Of a stretch of 64,000 nucleotides of DNA, positions 45,532 to 54,637 are shown one piece after another. The stretch covers positions 1-64,000 of the forward strand of contig JAOLXX010000004.1 in assembly GCA_028343155.1 (NCBI GenBank). Direction: 5' to 3'. Both the position numbers and the translations under genes were made by a program. This stretch comes from Polaribacter sp. (GTDB taxonomy: Bacteria > Bacteroidota > Bacteroidia > Flavobacteriales > Flavobacteriaceae). Below the pieces are notes generated by a model. That model worked only from the letters and a program-made list of their open reading frames with translations, was not told where the DNA came from and ran no database searches. The stretch's first letter is position 1. Each line of letters starts with the position of its first letter.

Positions 45532-47304
45532 TTACCCTTTAAAAACAATCTTCCGCATACGTAAACTATCTGGTGTAACTTCTAAATACTCATCAGATTT
45601 AATATACTCCATATTTTCCTCTAAAGAAAAATCTACTTTTGGAGCAATTTTCATAGCATCATCTGTTCCCGATTTACGCATGTTTGTCAATTGCTTTCCT
45701 TTAATTAAATTTACCGCTAAATCATCTGATTTAGAATTTTCTCCAATTACCTGACCAATATAAATTTCTTGATTAACATCGATAAAGAAACGTCCTCTAT
45801 CCTGTAAACGATTTAAGGCATAAGCAGTTGCTTTACCAACTGCAGAAGAAACAATTGCTCCTTTTACATCTTCTGTAAAGTCTCCTTTATAAGGACCATA
45901 TTCTGAAAAACGGTGATTAACAATAGCTGTTCCTGCAGTTGCTGTTAAAATTCTGTTTCTTAAACCAATGAGTCCTCTTGAAGGAATTGAGAATTCTAAA
46001 TGTTGTAAATCTCCTTTTGGCTCCATAATTAATAAATCTCCTTTTCTAAGAGAGACTAAGTTTATTGCTTTAGAAGCAACATCTTCTGGTACATCAATAG
46101 ACAATGTTTCCATTGGTTCATGTTTCTTACCATCTACCATTTTTATAATTACTTGTGGTCTTCCCACTTGTAATTCATATCCTTCTCTACGCATGGTCTC
46201 TATCAATACAGATAAGTGTAAAACTCCACGTCCAAAAACGTTGAACTTATCTTCACTATCTGTAGTTTCAACTTTTAATGCAAGGTTTTTTTCTAATTCT
46301 TTGAATAGACGATCACGAATATGACGAGATGTAACATATTTACCTTCTTTACCGAAGAAAGGAGAATTATTAATTGTAAACAACATACTCATTGTAGGTT
46401 GATCAATTTCAGTTCTTGGCAATGCTTCTGGGTTTTCTAAATCTGCAATTGTATCACCAATTTCAAATCCTTCTATTCCAGTAATAGCACAAATATCTCC
46501 ACAAGGAACTTTATCTACCTGAACCTTACCCATTCCTTCAAAAACGTGTAACTCTTTAATTCTTACTTTTTTTGTAGAACCATCAGCTTTACAAAGCATA
46601 TAATCTTTGGCTACTTCTAAATCTCCACGAAAAACACGTCCAATAGCAATTCTACCTGTAAAAGAAGAAAAATCTAAAGAAGTAATTTGCATTTGAGGAG
46701 TTCCTTCATTGTACTTTGTTTCTGGAATAGATTCTAATACAGCATCTAATAAAGGTACAATATTATCAGTTTCATTTTTCCAGTCTGTAGACATCCAATT
46801 ATTTTTAGCAGAACCATAAACAGTGGTAAAATCTAATTGCTCTTCTGTAGCTTCTAAAGCAAACATTAAATCGAAAACTTTTTCGTGCACTAAATCTGGT
46901 GTACAGTTTTCTTTATCTACTTTATTTACAACAACAATAGGTGTTAATCCTAATTCTAAGGCTTTACCTAATACAAAACGAGTTTGAGGCATTGGCCCTT
47001 CAAATGCATCTACTAATAATAAAACACCATCTGCCATTTTTAACACACGCTCAACTTCTCCACCAAAATCGGCGTGACCAGGAGTATCAATTACATTGAT
47101 TTTTGTGTTTTTATAATTTACAGATACGTTTTTAGAAAGAATCGTAATTCCTCTTTCACGTTCTAAATCATTATTATCTAACAATAAATCTTTACGCTCT
47201 TTACGATCGTCTAAAATTTTTGCTTGATCTATAATTTTATCTACTAACGTTGTTTTTCCGTGATCGACGTGGGCAATAATTGCGATATTTCTAATTGGTT
47301 GCAT
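45532..47304 (-). CDS. typA: Ribosome-binding GTPase TypA/BipA
   Basis: A translational GTPase that acts on ribosome assembly and on stress and low-temperature growth. The 590-residue protein has the G domain with AHVDHGKTT, RERGITI, DTPGHADFGGEVER and NKVD, domains II and III, and the TypA-specific C-terminal region with GRGVLHLSVLIE and PSRGLIGLRN. Monocistronic, with its own promoter and terminator. Confidence 0.96.
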   Translation of the reverse strand: MQPIRNIAIIAHVDHGKTTLVDKIIDQAKILDDRKERKDLLLDNNDLERERGITILSKNVSVNYKNTKINVIDTPGHADFGGEVERVLKMADGVLLLVDAFEGPMPQTRFVLGKALELGLTPIVVVNKVDKENCTPDLVHEKVFDLMFALEATEEQLDFTTVYGSAKNNWMSTDWKNETDNIVPLLDAVLESIPETKYNEGTPQMQITSLDFSSFTGRIAIGRVFRGDLEVAKDYMLCKADGSTKKVRIKELHVFEGMGKVQVDKVPCGDICAITGIEGFEIGDTIADLENPEALPRTEIDQPTMSMLFTINNSPFFGKEGKYVTSRHIRDRLFKELEKNLALKVETTDSEDKFNVFGRGVLHLSVLIETMRREGYELQVGRPQVIIKMVDGKKHEPMETLSIDVPEDVASKAINLVSLRKGDLLIMEPKGDLQHLEFSIPSRGLIGLRNRILTATAGTAIVNHRFSEYGPYKGDFTEDVKGAIVSSAVGKATAYALNRLQDRGRFFIDVNQEIYIGQVIGENSKSDDLAVNLIKGKQLTNMRKSGTDDAMKIAPKVDFSLEENMEYIKSDEYLEVTPDSLRMRKIVFKG

Positions 47305-47637
47305 TTGTACTTTCTTAAAATTTCGTGCAAAAGTAGTTGTTTAAAAGTAATTTATAGCAATTCTATACATATATTTTGATTCGCTATAAATTATTGATTT
47401 TCTGTGAGCTAACAAATAGTTTATTCGTAACTGAAAGTATTCAAATAACTTATGGAGATTTAAAACTCTTTTGTTACATTTATAGGATCAGAAACTTTTG
47501 ATTCAAGACTGTTTCACTCTAAAAAGTCAAGATATAAAAATTCTGAAAATTAATGTATTATCGATTTTTATTTTGATATGTTGAATTGTGATTAGAATTT
47601 ATGTATTTGTAAAAAAATGAAAAACAAAATATAAATG
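47305..47637. other. Intergenic region typA - LETM1-like gene
   Basis: 333 nt containing the typA promoter next to the gene. The remainder is AT-rich and I see no gene, repeat or clear terminator in it. Confidence 0.5.
47328..47360 (-). promoter_or_regulatory. Promoter of typA
   Basis: On the minus strand TTG (47358-47360), a 22-nt spacer and TACTTTTG (47328-47335) lie 24 nt before the typA ATG. Confidence 0.65.
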
Positions 47638-47928
47638 CTATTTTTTTGGAGGATCTTCTCTAAATGCTGATGGTAAAATATCTGGAATTAATTTGATTAG
47701 AAGTGGTAACAATAAAGCGCCTCCTGGCAATAGAAAAACAGCCAAAGCGGGTATTGACTTGCAAATATCTAACAACTGAGTTTTAACTTTTTCTTTTTCT
47801 TCTGAAGTTAAATTTTTACTAGCTGATTTACGAATTAAAGAAATTGCCTCTTTACTCTGAGATAATTCCTCATAGAGTCTTAGCTTATTTTTATTCAATA
47901 ATTCTTTTATTTCTTCTACAGTAGTCAT
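47638..47928 (-). CDS. Small LETM1-like protein
   Basis: A 96-residue protein. The first half is a charged helix (EEIKELLNKNKLRLYEELSQSKEAI), and the second half resembles the LETM1 ribosome-binding-domain motif: KTQLLDICKSIPALAVFLLPGGALLLPLLIKLIPDILPSAF. LETM1 proteins are mitochondrial ion/ribosome-associated factors; bacterial relatives in flavobacteria are uncharacterised. No signal peptide; the hydrophobic stretch may bind membrane. Confidence 0.65.
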   Translation of the reverse strand: MTTVEEIKELLNKNKLRLYEELSQSKEAISLIRKSASKNLTSEEKEKVKTQLLDICKSIPALAVFLLPGGALLLPLLIKLIPDILPSAFREDPPKK

Positions 47929-47934
47929 TATAAA

Positions 47935-48240
47935 TTTCTTCTCTTTTTTTCAATTTTCAAGAGTTTTAACTCTCTACTTGTTTGTCCTGCAACGGATGTA
48001 TTTTCTTCTACTCTTCTAATTAGATAGGGCATTACATCTCTTATAAGTCCAAATGGTAAGTATTTTGCAACATTATAACTTGGCTAGCTAAATTATAGCT
48101 AATATGATCACTCATACCAAATAATTGTCCAAACCACAAACGATTATTATTTTTTTTAATATTTTATTTTTTCGCCAAACCCATTACCAAATAAGAACTT
48201 TCTTCATTATGAGCACCTAAAAATAATATCATTTTCTACA
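47935..48240 (-). pseudogene. Remnant of proline dehydrogenase (C-terminus)
   Basis: The minus strand, read across several frames, spells FLGAHNEESSYLVMGLAKK, then NRLWFGQLFGMSDHISYNLA, then YLPFGLIRDVMPYLIRRVEE and NTSVAGQTSRELKLLK: the conserved end of proline dehydrogenase (FGQL(F/L)GM...H, RR, ENT). Stops and frameshifts interrupt it (for example after AKK and within YNLAS). The upstream catalytic part is gone, so proline catabolism by this copy is lost. A proline dehydrogenase beside aroB is common in flavobacteria as I recall. Confidence 0.75.
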
Positions 48241-48391
48241 ACTATTTTAAATAAATTTAAGTACTTGTTTATGACTATTTGTATCGTTTTTAATTCAAAA
48301 GATAACAACAACAACAATAGATACTCAAAAAAGTGAAAATTCAACTAAACAAATATAACTAATGAATAGTAATAATTGAATAATTTATTTT

Positions 48392-48399
48392 TAATTTTG
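48392..48399 (+). promoter_or_regulatory. -7 promoter box for aroB
   Basis: TAATTTTG matches TAnnTTTG, 20 nt before the aroB ATG; no -33 element at normal spacing is evident. Confidence 0.45.
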
Positions 48400-48418
48400 T
48401 AGCCTTAATAAACAATCA

Positions 48419-49477
48419 ATGAAATCTATACAAGCAGTATCTTACCCTGTTCTTTTTGAAAAGAAAGCCTATTTAGAGCTTTCTAATTTAATTGATAAAA
48501 ATAACTATTCAACTATTTTTATTTTAGTTGACGAAAACACTTTAGCGCATTGCTATCCTAAGTTTACTCCTAATTTAGCTACTCAAAAAAGAATTGAAAT
48601 CATTGAAATTGAATCTGGAGAAATTAATAAAAACCTAGAAACTTGTATTGGTGTTTGGAATGCAATTACTGAATTAGGTGGCGATAGAAAAAGTTTATTA
48701 ATTACTTTAGGTGGTGGCGTTATTACAGATTTAGGCGGTTTTGTTGCTTCTTGTTTTAAACGTGGAATCGATTTTGTAAACATACCAACTACTTTATTAT
48801 CTATGGTAGATGCTTCTGTTGGTGGAAAAACAGGCGTAGATTTAGGCGTTTTAAAAAATCAAATTGGTTTGTTTGCAAACCCCGAAATAGTTATTGTTGA
48901 TACCGATTATTTAGAAACTGTTACAGAAAGAGAAATAAAATCTGGAACTGCAGAAATTATTAAATATGGTGTTACTTACGATATTAACTTGTTCAATGAA
49001 ATAAAAGATAATAAAAGTTTAAACATCAGCGATTTAATTTTTCGTTCTGTAGAAATAAAAAACGAAGTAGTTTTACAAGATCCTAAAGAGAAAAACTTAC
49101 GAAAGATTCTTAATTTTGGTCATACTTTAGGGCATGCCATTGAATCTTTTTATTTAGAATCTGAAAATAAAGAAAACCTAACACATGGTGAAGCAATTGC
49201 TATTGGTATGGTTTGCGAATGCTATATGAGTTCTAAATTATTAGGTTTTCCTATAGAAAAAGTAAATGAGGTTAAGGAAGTTGTTTTATCAATTTATAAT
49301 AAGACATCTCTATTAAAAGAAGATTTTTCTGCTATTATGGAATTATTAAAACATGATAAGAAAAATATAAACGGACAAGTAAATTTTGTGCTTCTAAACG
49401 ATTTTGAAGATTATAAATTAGATTGTAAAGTTTCTGAAGAATTGATTGTGGAAAGTATGGAATTTTATAATGTATAA
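48419..49477 (+). CDS. aroB: 3-dehydroquinate synthase AroB
   Basis: Second step of the shikimate pathway: NAD- and metal-dependent cyclisation of DAHP to 3-dehydroquinate. 352 residues. Motifs include GGGVITDLGGFVASCFKRGI, the VDASVGGKTGVD substrate loop, and the metal-binding E in EIIKYG and histidines in FGHTLGHAIE and HGEAIAIGM. Monocistronic, ended by a hairpin shared with the facing receptor gene. Confidence 0.96.
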   Translation: MKSIQAVSYPVLFEKKAYLELSNLIDKNNYSTIFILVDENTLAHCYPKFTPNLATQKRIEIIEIESGEINKNLETCIGVWNAITELGGDRKSLLITLGGGVITDLGGFVASCFKRGIDFVNIPTTLLSMVDASVGGKTGVDLGVLKNQIGLFANPEIVIVDTDYLETVTEREIKSGTAEIIKYGVTYDINLFNEIKDNKSLNISDLIFRSVEIKNEVVLQDPKEKNLRKILNFGHTLGHAIESFYLESENKENLTHGEAIAIGMVCECYMSSKLLGFPIEKVNEVKEVVLSIYNKTSLLKEDFSAIMELLKHDKKNINGQVNFVLLNDFEDYKLDCKVSEELIVESMEFYNV

Positions 49478-49520
49478 GATTTTTAGACCGCTTCGCTTTT
49501 AAATAGTAGCATCAAAACAT

Positions 49521-49558
49521 AAAAGACCTTTCTACTTAAAATAGAAAGGTCTTTTTCT
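49521..49558. terminator. Bidirectional terminator aroB / receptor
   Basis: AAAAGACCTTTCTA and TAGAAAGGTCTTTTT form a 14-bp stem between the convergent aroB and outer-membrane receptor genes, with A and T runs on both sides. Confidence 0.88.
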
Positions 49559-49561
49559 TTT

Positions 49562-52069
49562 CTAAAATTCCCTCTTTCCAAACTCACTATCAATAAATTT
49601 CGATTTATTTTTTGCAGCATTAAAGGTATAAGAAAGATTTAAAGTGACCATATCTACTTCATAGACATAGTTTGTAGTTGTATAAAACTGGTTTGGTCTT
49701 GCCGTTGTAATACGCTGTTCATTGGTTTTTAACAAACCCATGTCAATATTTTGCCATTGCAAAGTAGCTGTTAATTTATCATCCATAAACTTTTTTCTAA
49801 ACGTTAAGTTGGGTGAGTAAAAACGAGAATCTTCCCCCATTGCAGTATTTCTATCTGACAAATAATTAAATGTAAATTGCAAAGAAGCATTCTCCCAGAA
49901 ATTATATGTTGAATTTAAATTAAAAGAATAAATTGTGGATTTAGAATCAATAGTATAATTTCTTTCAATTCCATCTCTGTGTCTAAAATTTAAAACACCA
50001 TCAATGGCATAATTATATACATTGGCACCAATAAAATTTGTCCAATTTTTGGTTGGTTTTATCGTTGCTCCAACTTCTAAACCTATCGTTTTACTTTTAC
50101 CAACATTAGAATATACCCTGTTAAGAATACTATCTATTACTACTCCATTAGCTTCATAAGCCAGTGTATTTACTCGATTGATTACATTATCTACATGTCT
50201 AAAATAAGCAGTTGCATAGACCGAATTTCCTCTTTTTAGTTTTTTCGTAATTCCAAGTTCTACTAAATCTATAAATTCGGGCAACAACGTATTATCTCCT
50301 TGTTCAAAAACCTCCGAATGCTCGCGTTCTGCAAAACTGTTCATTTTAAAAGTTGTGGTTCTTTCAACCCGCTTACTGAATGCCGTTTTAATGTTTGTTT
50401 TATCATCAATCTTATATTGTAAAGATGCGGATGGAAATAATTTTACAAAATCGTAATTATATACGTTTTCAGCTTGCTTTACTAAAGTCTCTTTATAGGC
50501 TCTATCCATAGATTCTAAACGAACTCCAGCATTATAATCCCATTTATTTTTAGCGCCTGAAAGTTGTGCATATCCAGAATGGATTTTTCTTTTTAAACTT
50601 ACATCACTTGAAAATTCATCAACATCATTTCCATCTCTTTTGTAAACAAATTTCCCTGTATGATCTAGGTCTCTGTATTGATAACCGGTTTCTAAAGTTC
50701 CAAAAGAAAAAGGTTTGAATTGATAATCTAAATTAAAACGCGCTCCGTATAGAGGATTGTCATTGGTGTTATACTCTCTTTGATAAATAATAGTATTATC
50801 AGGATGCCCTAAATTATCATTTTCAGTTGGACCTCCTAAAAAAGTATATTCATATAAAATTGAAGTAGCTATTTTTGATTGATCATCAAATTTATGAGCA
50901 TAGTCAAAACTACCTAAGGCAAAATCTCCTTTTCTAATTCTTAAATTATGGTTGTAATATTGAAATTCATACAAACGACTGTTATCAATTATAGAAACAG
51001 CAGAATTACTATAAACAATATCTGCCAAACGTTCTTTTGTGCGTTTTCCTGCGAAAAAACCAAGAGAATAAGTATCTGAGTTATTGGGTGTAAAATCAAC
51101 ATTAAATCGGCCATTATAAGTAACTTCATCAAAACTACGCTCTCCATCTGAAGGTAAAAAAGTCGTTTTATTTTCTTTCGTGTTTACAATAAACAGGTCC
51201 CCTTCTCTTCTACCCGATTTATCATTTCTTTGATAACTTGCGCCTACAGAAAAATTCCAATTACCGGTTCTTTTGTTAATTGTTGCATCAACTCCAAATC
51301 GTTGGGCAGCAACTTTCGTATCATAATCTTCTATGGAAGGAAAACCACTTCTGACATTCACTTGTACAAAAGTTCCTTTAATTGCGCCCTTTTTAGTGAT
51401 TACATTTAAAATCCCCCCTTTTCCTTCTGGATCATATTTCGCAGAAGGAGCTGTAATTAATTCTACGCTTTCTAGAGCATTCGCTGGCAATTGTGCTAAA
51501 ATTGCACTTGTATCTCCTTGTGTTGGTTTTCCGTTTATTAAAATAGTAAAACCCTTACTCCCTCTGACACTTATATCTCCGAGACCATCAATCGTTACAG
51601 AAGGCAAATTTTTAACAATATCGATCGCGTTTCCACCAACGGTACTTTGATATTTTTTAGTATAAAAAACTTGTCTATCAATTTTATGTAAAACTGTACT
51701 TTTTTCCGCTTTTACAACCACTTCATTTAATTGATTTTCAGAGCCTAAAACTAACCTTATAATTCCTACCTCTTTTTTCTCTCCTTTTTTACGGATGCTA
51801 ATTCCAGTGATTTTTTTTACTTGATAACCAATAAAAGAAGCTTCTATATAGTAACTTCCTGGCTTTACATTTGAAATAAAGAACTGACCATCAATAGTGG
51901 TTACAACTCCTGTTACTAATGTATTACTTTCTGTTTCATACAAAGCGATTGTTGCATATTCTAAAGGGTTATTCTCATCTGATTCAATTGTTTTACCAGT
52001 AATTTGAGCAGATAAATACTGACTTAAAATAAGTAATAAAATTGAAAAGTAATGTTTATTAAGTTTCAT
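49562..52069 (-). CDS. TonB-receptor-like outer-membrane beta-barrel protein
   Basis: An 835-residue outer-membrane protein. After signal MKLNKHYFSILLLILSQYLSA comes a carboxypeptidase-regulatory-like domain (22-105), a TonB plug (about 125-230, IDIVKNLPSVTIDGLGDISVRG) and a barrel of the OMP_b-brl_3 type, ending with phenylalanine (FGKREF). The ligand is unknown. No SusD partner lies adjacent and it is separated from the glucan locus by housekeeping genes, so it is not treated as a SusC. Confidence 0.88.
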   Translation of the reverse strand: MKLNKHYFSILLLILSQYLSAQITGKTIESDENNPLEYATIALYETESNTLVTGVVTTIDGQFFISNVKPGSYYIEASFIGYQVKKITGISIRKKGEKKEVGIIRLVLGSENQLNEVVVKAEKSTVLHKIDRQVFYTKKYQSTVGGNAIDIVKNLPSVTIDGLGDISVRGSKGFTILINGKPTQGDTSAILAQLPANALESVELITAPSAKYDPEGKGGILNVITKKGAIKGTFVQVNVRSGFPSIEDYDTKVAAQRFGVDATINKRTGNWNFSVGASYQRNDKSGRREGDLFIVNTKENKTTFLPSDGERSFDEVTYNGRFNVDFTPNNSDTYSLGFFAGKRTKERLADIVYSNSAVSIIDNSRLYEFQYYNHNLRIRKGDFALGSFDYAHKFDDQSKIATSILYEYTFLGGPTENDNLGHPDNTIIYQREYNTNDNPLYGARFNLDYQFKPFSFGTLETGYQYRDLDHTGKFVYKRDGNDVDEFSSDVSLKRKIHSGYAQLSGAKNKWDYNAGVRLESMDRAYKETLVKQAENVYNYDFVKLFPSASLQYKIDDKTNIKTAFSKRVERTTTFKMNSFAEREHSEVFEQGDNTLLPEFIDLVELGITKKLKRGNSVYATAYFRHVDNVINRVNTLAYEANGVVIDSILNRVYSNVGKSKTIGLEVGATIKPTKNWTNFIGANVYNYAIDGVLNFRHRDGIERNYTIDSKSTIYSFNLNSTYNFWENASLQFTFNYLSDRNTAMGEDSRFYSPNLTFRKKFMDDKLTATLQWQNIDMGLLKTNEQRITTARPNQFYTTTNYVYEVDMVTLNLSYTFNAAKNKSKFIDSEFGKREF

Positions 52070-52197
52070 AAATCAATTGTTCACTAATTTTTAAAAGGGT
52101 CGGTATAAATACTTTAAAAATTCTATTTTTATTAAATTAGACAAAATAAAAAAAGTAAGGTTTAATTCGTGAAATATTTTTATGAATACCATAAAAA

Positions 52198-52224
52198 AGT
52201 CCTTCTAAAATAGAAGGACTTTTA
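52198..52224 (-). terminator. Terminator of the cold-shock-domain gene
   Basis: AAGTCCTTCTA and TAGAAGGACTT form a perfect 11-bp stem with a 3-nt loop, flanked by A and T runs, about 20 nt past the stop of the minus-strand gene. Confidence 0.85.
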
Positions 52225-52241
52225 AATATTATGTAAGAAAA

Positions 52242-52694
52242 TTAAATTTTCGTCACTTTTACGGCGTTCATACCACGCATTCCTCTTTCTAATTCAAAAG
52301 AAACTTTGTCGTTTTCTGCAATTTCATCAATTAAGCCACTCACGTGTGTAAAATACTTTTCGTTATTTTCTATATCTAAAATAAAACCAAAGCCTTTGGA
52401 AGAATCAAAGAAAGAAACCTTTCCTTTTCTAACAGGGTCTTCTTCTGGTAAATCTTCTTTTTTGGATACAGAAATTTGAATATCTTCCAATTCATATTCT
52501 ACTTTTAAATCTGGATCTGGTGGAGTATCTGTTAAGTTTCCATTATGATCTACATAAGCAAACTGAATACCTGCTGATCCATTTTCATCTTTTTCCGCTT
52601 TTCTGGCGTCCATTTTCTTTTGCTTGTCTAAACGTTTTTTCAAACGTTTTTTTTCTTTTTCACTTTTACTAAATGTCTGTTGCGATTTTGCCAT
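52242..52694 (-). CDS. Cold-shock-domain protein with charged N-terminal extension
   Basis: A 150-residue protein. The C-terminal cold-shock domain (about 88-150) carries the RNA-binding motifs KGFGFI and YFTHVS. The N-terminal 40 residues are a lysine-rich coiled helix (KSEKEKKRLKKRLDKQKK), and 45-85 is acidic. Cold-shock proteins bind single-stranded RNA/DNA and act as RNA chaperones. The extended form is typical of Bacteroidota. A minus-strand promoter box TATATTTG at 52816-52823 implies an approximately 115-nt leader. Confidence 0.87.
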   Translation of the reverse strand: MAKSQQTFSKSEKEKKRLKKRLDKQKKMDARKAEKDENGSAGIQFAYVDHNGNLTDTPPDPDLKVEYELEDIQISVSKKEDLPEEDPVRKGKVSFFDSSKGFGFILDIENNEKYFTHVSGLIDEIAENDKVSFELERGMRGMNAVKVTKI

Positions 52695-53044
52695 TAAAAA
52701 AATAAAGGTTTTTTAAATTATTGTTCTTGATAAGATAAAATACCTAACTAAAAACTCAAAATCAAACTAATGTTAACTAGTGTAATGACAGGAGTGTATT
52801 CTTTCTTATTTTACAAATATACTAATTATTCAGGAATTATTATTCATTGTAATAATGTAGATTTAAAAATAAGTTTTTTAAAAAAACGCTTTAGAGAATA
52901 TTTAACTAGATGTCATTTTAAAAAAAGAATGCTAAATAACTGAAAATTAAGGCGAAACGAGTGTTTGTAATGAAGATATCTAATCTTTTTTTTGTATTAT
53001 TTTTTTTTGTGCTTTTATTCTGTTAATAAATTAGACTTAAAATT
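52695..53044. other. Intergenic region, divergent csp and membrane-protein genes
   Basis: 350 nt. The minus strand has a TATATTTG -7 box at 52816-52823, giving a long 5' leader for the cold-shock-domain gene, as is common for such genes. The plus-strand side has T-rich runs but no clear promoter for the membrane protein. Confidence 0.5.
52816..52823 (-). promoter_or_regulatory. -7 promoter box of the cold-shock-domain gene
   Basis: TATATTTG on the minus strand fits TAnnTTTG; a -33 element is not clear. Confidence 0.45.
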
Positions 53045-53479
53045 ATGACAACTGACACTAAGAAACCAGGAAGTACTTTTTGGGTGATAGGTATTATTGG
53101 ATTGATTTGGAATTTAATGGGGATTGATGGTTATATAAATCAATCTTACCAAACCGAACGTTTTAAGTCTATGTATACAGAAGAGCAATTAGAAATTATA
53201 CTTAATCTACCCCCTTGGGTTACGGCTGCTTTTGCTGTTGCGGTCTTCTCTTCGGTATTTGCTTGTTTCTTTTTATTACTAAAGAAAAAAATAGCAAAAA
53301 CATTCTTCCTGACAGGGTTGTTAGCTGTTTTAGTTCAAACTTCTTACAATCTTTTTATAAATCCTGGAAAAAACTTTTACGGATCAATGGATTATTCAAT
53401 GTTAATAATGATACCTATAATTTCTGTTTTTCTCTTTTGGTACTCGAAAAAATGTACAGAGGGTGGAACGCTATCTTAA
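53045..53479 (+). CDS. Small four-helix membrane protein, unknown
   Basis: A 144-residue inner-membrane protein with four predicted helices (about 10-28, 55-75, 80-102, 113-135). The pattern (FWVIGIIGLIWNLMGIDGYI) resembles small uncharacterised DoxX-sized membrane proteins common in flavobacteria. No catalytic motif; function unknown. It is monocistronic and convergent with the MaoC gene. Confidence 0.65.
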   Translation: MTTDTKKPGSTFWVIGIIGLIWNLMGIDGYINQSYQTERFKSMYTEEQLEIILNLPPWVTAAFAVAVFSSVFACFFLLLKKKIAKTFFLTGLLAVLVQTSYNLFINPGKNFYGSMDYSMLIMIPIISVFLFWYSKKCTEGGTLS

Positions 53480-53512
53480 TCAATAAAATTCAATAAATTA
53501 TAAATCGATTTT

Positions 53513-53977
53513 TTATTCAAAAAAAGCTGCAATAAATTCAGCTACGCAAGCTGGCTTTTCTTGTCTTTTAATTTCGATGGTGCAGGAGAAGGTAACTTTA
53601 AGTCCGTTATTAGCAATCACTTCGATATCTTTTACAAAAGAAATCATTCTTAACTGACTATTTACTGGAACTGGATTTGGAAAACGAACTTTGTTTAAAC
53701 CATAATTCAAACCCATTTTTACACTTTTAATGGAGAATGCTTCTTCTAAAAGTTTAGAAATCATCGCTACAGACATAAAACCATGGGCAATAGTACTTTT
53801 AAATGGACTCTCGATAGCGGCTCTTTTTTGATCAATATGAATCCATTGCTTGTCTAAAGTTGCATTTGCAAAATCAGTAATCATTTCTTGGCTAATTGTA
53901 TACCAATTTCCCACTGGTAATTGTTGTCCTTTTATCTTTCTAAATTCTTCGAAATTTGTAAATACTTTTGGTTTCAT
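53513..53977 (-). CDS. MaoC-family (R)-hydratase
   Basis: A 154-residue hot-dog-fold hydratase. The catalytic pair is in the DKQWIHID ... STIAHGFMS region, matching the D-x(4)-H motif of R-specific enoyl-CoA hydratases. It hydrates trans-2-enoyl-CoA or similar thioesters in fatty-acid metabolism. Last gene of a minus-strand operon, 3 nt behind the TRIC gene. Confidence 0.88.
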   Translation of the reverse strand: MKPKVFTNFEEFRKIKGQQLPVGNWYTISQEMITDFANATLDKQWIHIDQKRAAIESPFKSTIAHGFMSVAMISKLLEEAFSIKSVKMGLNYGLNKVRFPNPVPVNSQLRMISFVKDIEVIANNGLKVTFSCTIEIKRQEKPACVAEFIAAFFE

Positions 53978-53980
53978 TTC

Positions 53981-54604
53981 TTATTTTTTAGTAAATAAAT
54001 CATCCTTAATTTTCGGCAATTGTAAATGGAATTTTACAGCAATTACTCTAATCATAACAATTACTCCAGCAGAGATAATAAAAACGATATTTTCAGGTAC
54101 ACTAAAATAACTTAAAACTAAATAAGTAATTCCACCAGCTAAACAAGCGGAAGCATATATTTCTTTTTCAAAAATTAATGGAATTTTATTAGTTAGAACA
54201 TCTCGTAAAACTCCACCAAAAACAGCAGAAATCATTCCCATTATTATAGCAACAATTGGATGTAAATTAAAAGACAAACCTTTTTCTAAACCTAATAAAG
54301 TAAAAACACTAATACCAATAGTATCAAACAAAAATAGGGTCTTACTTAAATATGCTATTTTACTTTTAAAAAGAAAGGTAAAAACAACAGCTACAAAAAT
54401 GGTGTATAGATAATTCAAATCTCCAATCCAATTAATAGGATGAGCATCAATTAAAACATCACGCAACATTCCTCCACCAACTGCAGTTACAAATGCAATG
54501 ATAATAACTCCAAATAAATCAAATTTTTTATCTGAAGCAACTAATGCTCCACTAATTGCAAAGGCGAAAGTTCCTAATATATCTAAAACATAAATGAGTT
54601 CCAT
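53981..54604 (-). CDS. TRIC-family (YadS/UPF0126) cation channel
   Basis: A 207-residue inner-membrane protein of the bacterial trimeric intracellular cation channel family, formed of two related halves. Each half carries a GG-x-x-RD motif (GGGMLRDVLI, about 43-52, and FGGVLRDVLT, about 128-137). Members conduct K+ or Na+. It sits 33 nt behind the DEAD-box helicase gene. Confidence 0.87.
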   Translation of the reverse strand: MELIYVLDILGTFAFAISGALVASDKKFDLFGVIIIAFVTAVGGGMLRDVLIDAHPINWIGDLNYLYTIFVAVVFTFLFKSKIAYLSKTLFLFDTIGISVFTLLGLEKGLSFNLHPIVAIIMGMISAVFGGVLRDVLTNKIPLIFEKEIYASACLAGGITYLVLSYFSVPENIVFIISAGVIVMIRVIAVKFHLQLPKIKDDLFTKK

Positions 54605-54637
54605 TTACATTAATTTAATTTAATGCCTGAATAGATA

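Noticed and set aside
49562-52069. Receptor considered as the SusC of the glucan locus
   Set aside because: No SusD next to it, a different barrel family, and typA and aroB lie between it and the locus.
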